Source: Calditrichia bacterium (GTDB lineage: Bacteria > Calditrichota > Calditrichia > RBG-13-44-9 > J075). From it: DNA of 64,000 nucleotides. Below, in pieces: positions 1 to 7,832 of this stretch (positions are counted from its first letter, which is position 1; the number at the start of each line of letters is the position of its first letter). The translations under genes were made by a program, and so were the position numbers. The stretch spans positions 186,001-250,000 of the forward strand of contig JANQQU010000093.1 in NCBI GenBank assembly GCA_028284905.1, read 5' to 3'. A model generated the notes under the pieces. That model was given only the letters and a program-made list of their open reading frames with translations, did not search any database and was not told the DNA's origin.

Positions 1-88
1 AGAGGGGATCGGAAGTGAATGTCATAGTTGCCTCATCAATAAGAATGATTTCAAGGAGCTAGAAAATCGAGTAATTATCGCTTTTCCT

Positions 89-490
89 TTAACCCAACCA
101 TTTCCCAATCAAGAATGAACATGCTGCCACCGAAGCACATAACACCGAGCCCCAGATAATATCAACAATTACGACGATCAGGGGCCAATCTTTAATCGTT
201 GCCATGTTGGTGAGGTCGTAGGTGGCATAGGTGAAAAAACCGAAAAGGGCGCCCAGCAGTAAAGCATTACCGATAGTGCCTTTCTCCAGCGCAGGTAACA
301 CAGCAAAAAACAGGATACCAGCGATAAAAATGAGGTAGAAAATGATTGCTGCCGTCCAGTTAACCGAGGGGCTGAGAATAAAGCCAAGATGTTCTCGATA
401 AAATCCCCTGGCCAGGAAACCAAGCCAGATGATATCAATCGCAAAGAAAACCGGAACGGTCAGCAGATAAAGCTTGATATAAAAAGCCAT
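89..490 (-). CDS. DUF2177 family small membrane protein
   Basis: A 133-residue integral membrane protein with about four hydrophobic segments (roughly residues 5-28, 44-66, 73-92 and 100-130). The motifs DIIWLGF near the N-terminus and TYATYDLTNMATIKDWP in the middle match the DUF2177 family as I know it; the biochemical function of that family is not established. An AAGGAG ribosome binding site sits directly before the ATG at 490, which fixes the start. It lies 11 nt downstream of the DsrE-like gene on the same strand, so the two are probably co-transcribed. The stop codon is close to the left edge and nothing recognisable follows in bases 1-88. Confidence 0.8.
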   Translation of the reverse strand: MAFYIKLYLLTVPVFFAIDIIWLGFLARGFYREHLGFILSPSVNWTAAIIFYLIFIAGILFFAVLPALEKGTIGNALLLGALFGFFTYATYDLTNMATIKDWPLIVVIVDIIWGSVLCASVAACSFLIGKWLG

Positions 491-501
491 TATCTCTCCT
501 T

Positions 502-903
502 TTAGAGGGTGATTACCTGATCGGGGGGATTACCGCCCAATGCTTCGTACAGATCGGGAAAACAGCCGACCGCTACGCCATCCACAGTATCTTTAGTGCG
601 GACAACACCCGGCTCGGTTCGTCCCTTACCATCGGGGCCACACCAGCGCGGTTCCCCTTCCGCAAGATTCCTTTCCAGGGCACACATGTCGCACATCATC
701 AGGAGCATACCGGTGTCCTTCGCTACTTTGGCGAGGCGTTCGCCAATCGGATCCCCTTTCCGTAATACAAAATTGTTGTCATCAAAAAAGAACATTCCGA
801 CGACTTCTACTCTGTGCGTACCGGCTTCCAATTGGGGAAGAATCATTTGCCCCAGCTTGTAACTGGCCGAGCGGGGATGGGCGAATACATAAGCTATTTT
901 CAT
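502..903 (-). CDS. DsrE-like protein with clustered cysteines
   Basis: A 133-residue soluble protein that starts with a beta strand and a turn typical of the DsrE/DsrF-like fold (MKIAYVFAHPRS), followed by VVGMFFFDDNNFVL. DsrE-like proteins take part in sulfur (or selenium) transfer. The motif MMCDMCALERN (about residues 69-79) supplies two cysteines spaced CxxC, and further cysteines follow at RWCGPDG and GCFPDL. That pattern suggests a thiol-based or metal-binding role, which is inference. It is first in a two-gene unit with the DUF2177 membrane protein. I cannot assign a subfamily with certainty. Confidence 0.65.
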   Translation of the reverse strand: MKIAYVFAHPRSASYKLGQMILPQLEAGTHRVEVVGMFFFDDNNFVLRKGDPIGERLAKVAKDTGMLLMMCDMCALERNLAEGEPRWCGPDGKGRTEPGVVRTKDTVDGVAVGCFPDLYEALGGNPPDQVITL

Positions 904-1038
904 AAATCTAATCCTTCTATTAAAACGTTAATACTTGATGAAGTTATTTAAGGTGACTAGGGGCTGATTAAGCGAAAAAATAAGCGATGGGGATGAGATA
1001 TCAAATTGCTTTCGCGGATTTTTTCCAAAATATGAATA

Positions 1039-1569
1039 CTAGTCTTCTTCACCAGTAGAATGAAGTAGTTGTAAATCCGGCTGCGCCACTTTAAACACTT
1101 TCAGATACATATTTGTTTTAGTTTGATGGATGCCGTCAATTTTATAAAGTCGTTCATTCATGAGAGTGGTGAGATGATTATTATCCCGGCACATGACGTT
1201 AATCTCCAGATCAAACTCTCCGGCAATTTGTGCAACGAAACTTACTTCCGGAAAAGCGGCGATCTGCTCAGCAATTTCCGCGAGACGATTCACTGGCCGG
1301 ATAGCAATAAATATCTGCGCATAGGCATTGAATCCAATTCGATTGGGGTCAACCTGCCCAAACACCATAAATACTTCTTCATCCATCAGGCGGGAAAGCC
1401 GATTGCGGGCAGTGCCGACGGATATATTCAGCGCCTTGGCGATGTCAGTAAGCGATTTGCGACCATCCTCAATCAAGTGTTGCATGATGTGAAAATCTAA
1501 ACGGTCGATATTGGAACCGGAAGAGTGGGAAGGCGGCTCTCCGTAAGTATTGGTTTTGAGATTTTTCAT
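1039..1569 (-). CDS. Lrp/AsnC family transcriptional regulator
   Basis: A 176-residue protein with an N-terminal AsnC-type winged helix (about residues 22-75; LTDIAKALNISVGTARNRLS is the recognition region) and a C-terminal RAM/AsnC ligand-binding domain (about 85-165). Family members sense amino acids or related metabolites and bind DNA as dimers or octamers. The gene is divergent from the aminotransferase gene at 1752, with 182 nt of AT-rich sequence between. The most economical reading is that it controls the polyamine or amino-acid operon next door, and itself. The start ATG at 1569 has only a weak ribosome binding site (GGTAAAA). Confidence 0.9.
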   Translation of the reverse strand: MKNLKTNTYGEPPSHSSGSNIDRLDFHIMQHLIEDGRKSLTDIAKALNISVGTARNRLSRLMDEEVFMVFGQVDPNRIGFNAYAQIFIAIRPVNRLAEIAEQIAAFPEVSFVAQIAGEFDLEINVMCRDNNHLTTLMNERLYKIDGIHQTKTNMYLKVFKVAQPDLQLLHSTGEED

Positions 1570-1751
1570 TTTTACCGTCGAATTTTATCGTATGTTGAAT
1601 ATTTCGTTGATATTTTGCATATTTTGTAATATTGCCATGTTTTAGTGTAGAATATGGAAAAAAAGGATATTAGAAAAGTGCTTTCTAAGCTATTCTTAAA
1701 ATTGTGTAAAAATTCTGACTCAAATTCGACAAACAAAATTAAAAGGAAATC
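1570..1751. promoter_or_regulatory. Divergent, AT-rich promoter region between lrp-like gene and catabolic operon
   Basis: The 182 nt between two divergent genes contain repeated TATTTTG/ATATTTTG/GAATAT words around 1595-1665, the kind of AT-rich, phased sequence that Lrp/AsnC proteins bind. An AAAAGGAAAT ribosome binding site precedes the aminotransferase ATG at 1752. No single operator can be proven by eye. Confidence 0.45.
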
Positions 1752-3104
1752 ATGCAGACTCCCAAATCCCGCGCACTTTTTCAGCGTGCCATGAATGTTA
1801 TGCCTTATGGTGTTAATTCCAATTATCGCTACTTCTCAGATGAGGATACCCTGGTATTTTCCGATGCGAAGGGAGGTTATGTCTACGATCCGGATGGCAA
1901 CGCTTTTCTCGACTATCGCCTCGGTTGGGGGCCAGTGATTGTCGGTCATGCAGACGAATATATCAATGATTATGTGAAGGCTGCGCTTGATCGTGGTCAG
2001 GTATATGCTGCCACGCATGAGTATGAAGTGCGCGTTGCGGAACGGATTATCGATCTTTGTCCTGGTGTGGAAATGGTGCGTTTAACCAATACTGGATCTG
2101 AGGCAACTCTGCATTCACTGCGCCTCGCTCGGGGATATACCGGTCGTGATATCATACTTAAATTTGAAGGTTCTTATCATGGCGCGCATGATTACGTCCT
2201 CTGGAGTACTGCGAATGCAAAATTGGAGGAAGTTGGAGAAAGAGCGCATCCCCGTGCTTCTAAGGGAAGCATTGGGATTCCGGATATAATGAAAGAATTG
2301 CTGATTCCCTGTCCCTGGAATGCACCTGATATTCTTGAAGATATACTTTCCCGTCATGGAGATAAAATTGCTGCGATCATTATGGAGCCGATGCTTGGCA
2401 ATGGCAATGCAATTATGCCGCTGCCGGGATTTTTGGAAAGCGTGCGTGCCCAATGCGATAAATACGGCATCGTGCTTATATTCGATGAAGTGAAAGTCGG
2501 TTTTCGGATTGCGCCGGGCGGGGCGCGGGAATATTTCGGGGTAATACCGGATATCTCTTGCTACGCGAAGGCGATGGGAAATGGATATCCGATTGCAGCT
2601 GTCGCTGGCCACGAAAAAATAATGATGCACTTTGGTCCGGGAAAGGTTTTCCAGGGCGGCACTTATGCCGGCAATGTGGTTTCAACAGCGGCGGCCGATG
2701 CAACCCTGGCGTTGATTCAGAAAGGCGATGTGCATCGTCAGCTGGAAAAAACCGGCAATATGTTAATGAACGGTTTTCGGGAAATTTTAAGCCGGCAGGG
2801 AATTATCCATCATGTCCATGGCGCATCGGCGTTGTTCGGTATCTCTTTTTCTGAATCCGCACCACGTGATTGGCGAGAGTTGCTAACAGATTGTTCCTTT
2901 GATGTTTACGAAAGTGTGATTACTTACATGATGGAACAGGGCATCCTGCGTGAACCATTTGCGCTAGAGCCGTTTTATCTCTGTGCTGCCCATAGCGAAG
3001 TAGATGCATCACGAACCCTGCAAGCCTTTGAGGATGGATTGAAAAAGGTGCTCAGTGGTGCTTATACCCGGCAGGGCATTTTGCCGGTGGATGCGGATTT
3101 TTGA
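1752..3104 (+). CDS. Class III (HemL-like) PLP-dependent aminotransferase
   Basis: A 450-residue fold-type I PLP enzyme. Visible family landmarks are NTGSEATLHSLRLARGYTGR (phosphate/cofactor region), FEGSYHGAHD, the Asp of IFDEVKVGFR that contacts the PLP pyridine nitrogen, and the Schiff-base lysine in SCYAKAMGNGYP. Overall it is closest to the glutamate-1-semialdehyde aminomutase-like subgroup of class III. In this operon, next to a ureohydrolase and an aldehyde dehydrogenase, it more likely transaminates a diamine or omega-amino acid (for example putrescine to 4-aminobutanal) than makes tetrapyrroles. That role is inferred from context. First gene of a three-gene plus-strand operon with a divergent Lrp-type regulator. 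Confidence 0.85.
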   Translation: MQTPKSRALFQRAMNVMPYGVNSNYRYFSDEDTLVFSDAKGGYVYDPDGNAFLDYRLGWGPVIVGHADEYINDYVKAALDRGQVYAATHEYEVRVAERIIDLCPGVEMVRLTNTGSEATLHSLRLARGYTGRDIILKFEGSYHGAHDYVLWSTANAKLEEVGERAHPRASKGSIGIPDIMKELLIPCPWNAPDILEDILSRHGDKIAAIIMEPMLGNGNAIMPLPGFLESVRAQCDKYGIVLIFDEVKVGFRIAPGGAREYFGVIPDISCYAKAMGNGYPIAAVAGHEKIMMHFGPGKVFQGGTYAGNVVSTAAADATLALIQKGDVHRQLEKTGNMLMNGFREILSRQGIIHHVHGASALFGISFSESAPRDWRELLTDCSFDVYESVITYMMEQGILREPFALEPFYLCAAHSEVDASRTLQAFEDGLKKVLSGAYTRQGILPVDADF

Positions 3105-3117
3105 TAAAAAACTAAAT

Positions 3118-3149
3118 GTTCAGAGTTAAAAGTTCAGAGTTCAGAGTTT
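3118..3149. repeat. Heptad array GTTCAGA (about 4.5 units)
   Basis: Reads as GTTCAGA-GTTAAAA-GTTCAGA-GTTCAGA-GTTT, a 7-nt periodic array in the short gap between the aminotransferase stop and the ureohydrolase start. An open frame runs through it, but the array looks intergenic, so the downstream gene is called from the ATG at 3161. Confidence 0.8.
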
Positions 3150-3160
3150 GGGTTGAAGAT

Positions 3161-4120
3161 ATGAGTAAAAAGAAAAAACATCAGCCTTTGGATGCGATGG
3201 TTTATCCCCGTTTCGAGGGGGTGCGTACTTTTATGCGCTTGCCTTATGAAACAAATCTTGCTGAAGCAGATTTTGCCATCGCCGGCGTACCATTTGATAC
3301 CGGTGGTACATTCCGGGTGGGGGCGCGATTTGGACCGGGAAGCATTCGGGAAAATTCCCTGCTATTGCGTCCTTATAATCCGGTATTGGATGTTGATATT
3401 TTTCAGCATTGTTCCGGCATCGATTATGGCGACTTGCCAATCATTCCCGGTTATTTACCGGAATCCCACAAGCTAATCGAGGAAGGTGCCACTGCGATTG
3501 TTAATTCTCCGGCAACACCGATTTTTCTTGGCGGCGATCATTCGGTATCATTGCCGCTATTGCGCGCCATTGCAGCGAAGCATGGGCCGGTTGGGTTGAT
3601 CCAATTCGATGCCCATAGCGACCTTTGGCAGGGATACTTCGGCGAGAAAGACACGCATGGCACGCCCTTCCGACGTGCGTTAGAGGAAGGTTTGATCGAC
3701 CCGAGTCGCTCCACCCAGGTAGGATTACGTGGCTCACTGTACGGGCCGGAAGATGCCGATATGTCCCGCGAAGCGGGTATTCGTGATATAACCGGCCCGG
3801 AACTTCATCAGATTGGTGTTGCGGCAGCTTTGGAAATTATTTGCGAGCGCGCAGGAGCTGCCCCCTGCTATTTAACCTTCGATATCGATTTTGTCGATCC
3901 CGCCTATGCGCCCGGTACCGGCACCCCGGAGGTTGGTGGATTTACCGGATACCAGTCCCTTGCTTTAGTGCGCGGGCTGGCCGGATTAAACTTTGTCGGT
4001 TATGATCTCGTCGAAGTAATGCCAGCGTATGATCCTGCGAATGTTACCAGTCTTTTGGCTGCTAATATCATATACGAATTCATTTCATTGATCGCTCTTC
4101 GGCAAAAGCTGGGGAAGTAA
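3161..4120 (+). CDS. speB: Agmatinase/arginase family ureohydrolase
   Basis: A 319-residue ureohydrolase with all manganese-binding motifs intact: GGDHS (in FLGGDHSVSLPLLR), DAHSD (in LIQFDAHSDLW) and DIDFVDPAYAPGTGTPE. These enzymes hydrolyse guanidino compounds to urea plus an amine. The DPAxAPGTGTPE form is typical of agmatinases and related guanidino-acid hydrolases rather than arginases. The start is placed at 3161 (MSKKKKH); an upstream in-frame ATG at 3116 would force translation through the heptad repeat. Between an aminotransferase and an aldehyde dehydrogenase, agmatine to putrescine plus urea is the likely reaction; guanidinobutyrate is an alternative substrate. Confidence 0.85.
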   Translation: MSKKKKHQPLDAMVYPRFEGVRTFMRLPYETNLAEADFAIAGVPFDTGGTFRVGARFGPGSIRENSLLLRPYNPVLDVDIFQHCSGIDYGDLPIIPGYLPESHKLIEEGATAIVNSPATPIFLGGDHSVSLPLLRAIAAKHGPVGLIQFDAHSDLWQGYFGEKDTHGTPFRRALEEGLIDPSRSTQVGLRGSLYGPEDADMSREAGIRDITGPELHQIGVAAALEIICERAGAAPCYLTFDIDFVDPAYAPGTGTPEVGGFTGYQSLALVRGLAGLNFVGYDLVEVMPAYDPANVTSLLAANIIYEFISLIALRQKLGK

Positions 4121-4138
4121 GCAAATTTGCGGCAGCTA

Positions 4139-4237
4139 AAAAAACAGTGATCAGTTACACGCACTGGAAGATAACCGATCACTGATTACTGTTTACTGAT
4201 AACTGTCAACTGATAACTGTCAACTGATAACTGTCAA
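4139..4237. repeat. Heptad array TGATAAC/TGTCAAC with inverted arm
   Basis: From about 4177 the sequence is 7-nt periodic: TGATCAC, TGATTAC, TGTTTAC, then alternating TGATAAC and TGTCAAC. An inverted arm upstream (AAACAGTGATCAG at 4142-4154) pairs with CTGATTACTGTTT near 4182-4194 with one mismatch, so the transcript can fold. It fills the gap between the ureohydrolase and the aldehyde dehydrogenase and ends about 18 nt before the latter's start. Confidence 0.85.
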
Positions 4238-4255
4238 AAAACAACGGAGACCGAT

Positions 4256-5755
4256 ATGCCCCGAATCGCCCCATACGAATCCTGGATACAACAGGCAGAA
4301 GAAATCGAATTCCCCAATCAGGTTTTTATCGAAGGAGAATATGTCGATGCCGCTGCCGGGCAAACGTTTCCCTGTCATAGCCCGATTGATGGCCGTTGCC
4401 TTACCCAAATCGCAGCTGGTGATAGCGAAGATGTGGAACGGGCTGTGAAATCCGCGAGAAAGGCTTTTGAAGATGGCCGTTGGTCTGCGCTGCCGCCAAA
4501 AAAGCGCAAGCGTATCCTGATGGCTTTCGCGGAAAAGATCCGTGCCCACGCCGATGAACTGGCGTTGCTGGAAACACTCGATATGGGCAAGCCAATCCTT
4601 TTCTCCCGCACGCATGATATACCTTCAGTCGTGCGTACCATTCGCTGGTATGCCGAAGCAATTGATAAGGTATATGGGGAAATTGCCCCACTGGGGAATA
4701 ACGAGCTGGGCCTGATTACCCGCGAGCCGCTTGGTGTCGTTGGGGCTGTCGTGCCCTGGAATTTCCCGCTGGATATGGCTGCTTTAAAATTTGCCCCGGC
4801 ACTGGCAGCCGGTAATAGCGTCGTATTGAAACCGGCGGAACAGTCTTCTCTTACGGCATTGCGAATTGCCGCGATTGCTCTTGAGGCTGGCATTCCAGCC
4901 GGTGTATTTAATGTTGTTCCCGGTAAGGGACCCACTGCCGGTCAGGCTCTTGGGCGCCATATGGATGTCGATATGATCTCTTTTACCGGCTCAACTGAAG
5001 TGGGGAAATTATTCTTGAAATATGCCGGCGAATCCAATATGAAACAGGTCGCACTGGAATGCGGAGGGAAAACACCGAATATCATTTTTGCCGATGCACC
5101 GGATCTGGATGTCGCTGTCCGGAATGCAGTGGATGGCATTTTTTACAACAGCGGCCAGGTTTGCACCGCTGCCTCGCGATTGCTGGTAGAGGAGAAAATT
5201 CATGGAGAATTTATGGAAGCGCTGTTGGATGCTGCCCGAAAAATAGAACCCGGCGATCCGTTGAACCCCGCAACCGAATTTGGCACGATGGTTGATGAAA
5301 CACAAACCGGACGAGTGCTGGAATATATCGAAAGTGGGCATCGGGAAGGGGCAGATTTGTTGCTGGGAGGAGAACGCATTAATCAGGAAAGCGGAGGCTG
5401 TTATATTACCCCGACTGTCTTCGATAAAGTTCGCCGGGAGATGACCATTGCCCGGGAAGAAATATTTGGACCGGTGCTGGCAACAATTGCATTCAGTGAT
5501 AGTAGCAATGCAACTGAACTGGCAAATGATTCTCAATATGGTTTACAGGCAGCAGTATGGACACGCGACCTGAGTAAGGCTCATAAAATGGCTCGGGCAT
5601 TAAAGGCAGGAATGGTGACAATTAACTCTCTCGATAGCTACAAAGAAGTGATGCCCTTCGGCGGGGTGAAGCAGTCCGGTTTTGGCCGGGATTTCTCCCT
5701 GCACGGGTTGCACAAATATACCCAGATGAAGTCGACTTATATAGCCCTGGATTAG
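4256..5755 (+). CDS. NAD(P)-dependent aldehyde dehydrogenase
   Basis: A 499-residue aldehyde dehydrogenase superfamily enzyme of standard length. Landmarks: VPWNFPLDMAALKFAPALAAG (cofactor region), FTGSTEVGK, the general-base Glu in ALECGGKTPN, the catalytic Cys in NSGQVCTAASRL, and EEIFGPVL and PFGGVKQSGFGRD near the C-terminus. It oxidises an aldehyde to a carboxylate. The closest general resemblance is to gamma-glutamyl-aminobutyraldehyde, aminobutyraldehyde and betaine-aldehyde dehydrogenases. As the last gene of the operon it would convert 4-aminobutanal to GABA, completing the route from agmatine; the substrate is inferred from its neighbours. Confidence 0.9.
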   Translation: MPRIAPYESWIQQAEEIEFPNQVFIEGEYVDAAAGQTFPCHSPIDGRCLTQIAAGDSEDVERAVKSARKAFEDGRWSALPPKKRKRILMAFAEKIRAHADELALLETLDMGKPILFSRTHDIPSVVRTIRWYAEAIDKVYGEIAPLGNNELGLITREPLGVVGAVVPWNFPLDMAALKFAPALAAGNSVVLKPAEQSSLTALRIAAIALEAGIPAGVFNVVPGKGPTAGQALGRHMDVDMISFTGSTEVGKLFLKYAGESNMKQVALECGGKTPNIIFADAPDLDVAVRNAVDGIFYNSGQVCTAASRLLVEEKIHGEFMEALLDAARKIEPGDPLNPATEFGTMVDETQTGRVLEYIESGHREGADLLLGGERINQESGGCYITPTVFDKVRREMTIAREEIFGPVLATIAFSDSSNATELANDSQYGLQAAVWTRDLSKAHKMARALKAGMVTINSLDSYKEVMPFGGVKQSGFGRDFSLHGLHKYTQMKSTYIALD

Positions 5756-5778
5756 CAAGATTTCTTGTAATTTTTACT

Positions 5779-5809
5779 CGTTCCCATCCCGGCTGCCGGG
5801 ATGGGAACG
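5779..5809. repeat. Perfect 31-bp palindrome, GTTCCCAT family copy 1
   Basis: Two 15-base arms (CGTTCCCATCCCGGC and its exact complement) flank a single T. It lies 24 nt after the aldehyde dehydrogenase stop. A second, less perfect copy is at 33595-33626, so this is a dispersed element; it could also act as a terminator, although no T-run follows. Confidence 0.85.
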
Positions 5810-5930
5810 GACCCCCACATTTTTAATCCACCTTTCTTTCTCTCCTGAAGGCATCGTATATTGCTTCGCTACAAAACTGCGCATGGAAACTACTGAATGA
5901 TAGATGTTTAGTCCAACCGAGAGGTGTGTT

Positions 5931-7712
5931 ATGAAAAAGATATTGATCTGGCTGGCAATGGGGTGTCTAATACTTGCCTGCCAGGAAGACCCGAAAGTGG
6001 CAACGCAGAAATTTCTGGACGCTTATACGAAAACGTTTCAGGAACTTTACTATGCTTCCGCAGAAGCGGAGTGGAAATCCAATACCTACATCGTGGAAGG
6101 TGATACGGTTACCGGTCCTGCCACCGAACGGGCAAACAAGGCACTGGCTAGCTTTACCGGCAGTAAGGAAAATATCGAAAAGGCCCGCGCGTTGCTTGCT
6201 TATAAAGATCAGTTCAGTGATCTGCAGGTGCGCCAGCTAGAGGCGATCCTTTATAATGCTGCCAATAATCCTGCGACAGTGCCGGATCTCGTAGATGCCC
6301 GCATCAAGGCAGAAACCGCGCAAAATGAAAAGTTGTTCGGATTTGATTTTCAAATCGATGGCAAATCTGTGTCTACCAATGAAATTGATGCAATTCTTAA
6401 AGAGGAGACAAATCTTGATAAGCGTCTCGCGGCCTGGGAAGCTAGCAAGGAAGTCGGTAAAAATCTGCGTGACGGTCTGGTAGCTTTACAGGAACTGCGC
6501 AATAAGACTGTTCAGGCGCTGGGCTACGATGATTATTTCTCTTACCAGGTTTCTTCTTATGGAATGACAACCCAGGAAATGGTCGATCTCAATCGCCGCC
6601 TGGTTGAAGAATTGCGTCCGCTCTACCGGGAATTACATACTTATTTTCGTTATGAACTGGCGAAAAAATATGGCGCAAGCGAAGTGCCGGATTTAATCCC
6701 CGCCCATTGGCTGCCGAACCGCTGGGGGCAGGATTGGAATTCACTGGTGACGGTAGAAGGGTTTGACCTCGATGGCGCATTGAAAGAAAAAGATGCTGAG
6801 TGGCTCTGCCGCCAGGGTGAAAAGTTTTACAAGAGCATGGGCTTTGATGCTATGCCGGAAACTTTCTGGACAAAATCGTCTCTCTATCCGTTACCGGAAG
6901 GAACCTATTACAAAAAGAATAACCATGCGTCTGCCTGGCACATGGATTTGGAAAATGACGTTCGCTCCCTGATGAGCGTTGTGCCGAATGCCGATTGGTA
7001 TGAAACTGTGCATCACGAGCTCGGACATATCTATTACTATATGTGCTATACTAATCCCGATGTACCACCATTGTTACGGGAAGGCGCTAATCGCGCTTTT
7101 CATGAAGCGATTGGTAGTCTACTGGGATTTGCAGCCATGCAGAAGCCTTTCCTGGCGCACCTGGACCTTATTCCTGCCGATGCGAAAACCGATCAGATGC
7201 AGATTCTCCTGAAGGAAGCATTGAATTATATCGTATTTATTCCCTGGTCTGCCGGTGTAATGACCGATTTTGAATATGAGCTGTATAGCAACAATCTTTC
7301 CCCGGACCAGTTCAATGCCAAGTGGTGGGAGTTGAAAGCAAAATACCAGGGCATCGCACCGCCCTCCGAGCGCGGCGAAGAATATTGTGATGCACCCTCG
7401 AAAACGCATATCAATAATGATGCTGCTCAGTATTATGATTATGCCCTTTCAAATGTAACGCTTTTTCAGATTCACAATCATATCGCAACAAAAATTCTCA
7501 AGCAAGATCCCAAGGAAACCAATTATTATGGCAGCACAGAAACTGGCGAATTTTTAGCTGGCATTCTTGAAAAAGGGGCGAGCGTGGATTGGCGTAAGTT
7601 GATGAAAGATGAGCTTGGGGAAGAACTTAGCGCTAATGCAATGTTGAACTATTTTGCACCGCTGATGGACTATTTGAAAGACGCCAATAAAGGCCGCAAA
7701 TATACCTTATAA
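5931..7712 (+). CDS. M2-type peptidyl-dipeptidase lipoprotein (ACE-like)
   Basis: A 593-residue zinc peptidase related to family M2 (angiotensin-converting-enzyme-like). The HEXXH motif is H362-E-L-G-H366 (in VHHELGHIYYYM), and the third zinc ligand is expected in REGANRAFHEAIGSLLG. The start is set at 5931 (MKKILIW) because GAGG precedes it and because it yields a clean lipoprotein signal: a hydrophobic stretch, then LILAC with Cys near residue 17. An upstream in-frame ATG at 5904 would add nine residues before the signal. It probably acts in the periplasm on peptides, releasing C-terminal dipeptides. It appears monocistronic. Confidence 0.87.
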   Translation: MKKILIWLAMGCLILACQEDPKVATQKFLDAYTKTFQELYYASAEAEWKSNTYIVEGDTVTGPATERANKALASFTGSKENIEKARALLAYKDQFSDLQVRQLEAILYNAANNPATVPDLVDARIKAETAQNEKLFGFDFQIDGKSVSTNEIDAILKEETNLDKRLAAWEASKEVGKNLRDGLVALQELRNKTVQALGYDDYFSYQVSSYGMTTQEMVDLNRRLVEELRPLYRELHTYFRYELAKKYGASEVPDLIPAHWLPNRWGQDWNSLVTVEGFDLDGALKEKDAEWLCRQGEKFYKSMGFDAMPETFWTKSSLYPLPEGTYYKKNNHASAWHMDLENDVRSLMSVVPNADWYETVHHELGHIYYYMCYTNPDVPPLLREGANRAFHEAIGSLLGFAAMQKPFLAHLDLIPADAKTDQMQILLKEALNYIVFIPWSAGVMTDFEYELYSNNLSPDQFNAKWWELKAKYQGIAPPSERGEEYCDAPSKTHINNDAAQYYDYALSNVTLFQIHNHIATKILKQDPKETNYYGSTETGEFLAGILEKGASVDWRKLMKDELGEELSANAMLNYFAPLMDYLKDANKGRKYTL

Positions 7713-7722
7713 TTAAAAATTA

Positions 7723-7742
7723 GAACGCATTCGTTCGTTTTT
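7723..7742 (+). terminator. Possible weak terminator after M2 peptidase gene
   Basis: GAACG-CATT-CGTTC followed by GTTTTT forms a short hairpin with a T-run 11 nt after the stop. A second imperfect hairpin follows (TCACTGTCCGG at 7742-7752 with CCGGGCAGTGA at 7764-7774, one wobble pair). Confidence 0.45.
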
Positions 7743-7832
7743 CACTGTCCGGTAAAAATAGTGCCGGGCAGTGACCTGCCTATCTTCCACAATTCCTGTT
7801 TTCCCTACCAATTTTTGATAATACATTAGACA

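Noticed and set aside
4177..4237. CRISPR-like direct repeats
   Set aside because: The repeat unit is only 7 nt with no unique spacers of 25-40 nt, and no cas gene is in the window. It is a tandem heptad array.
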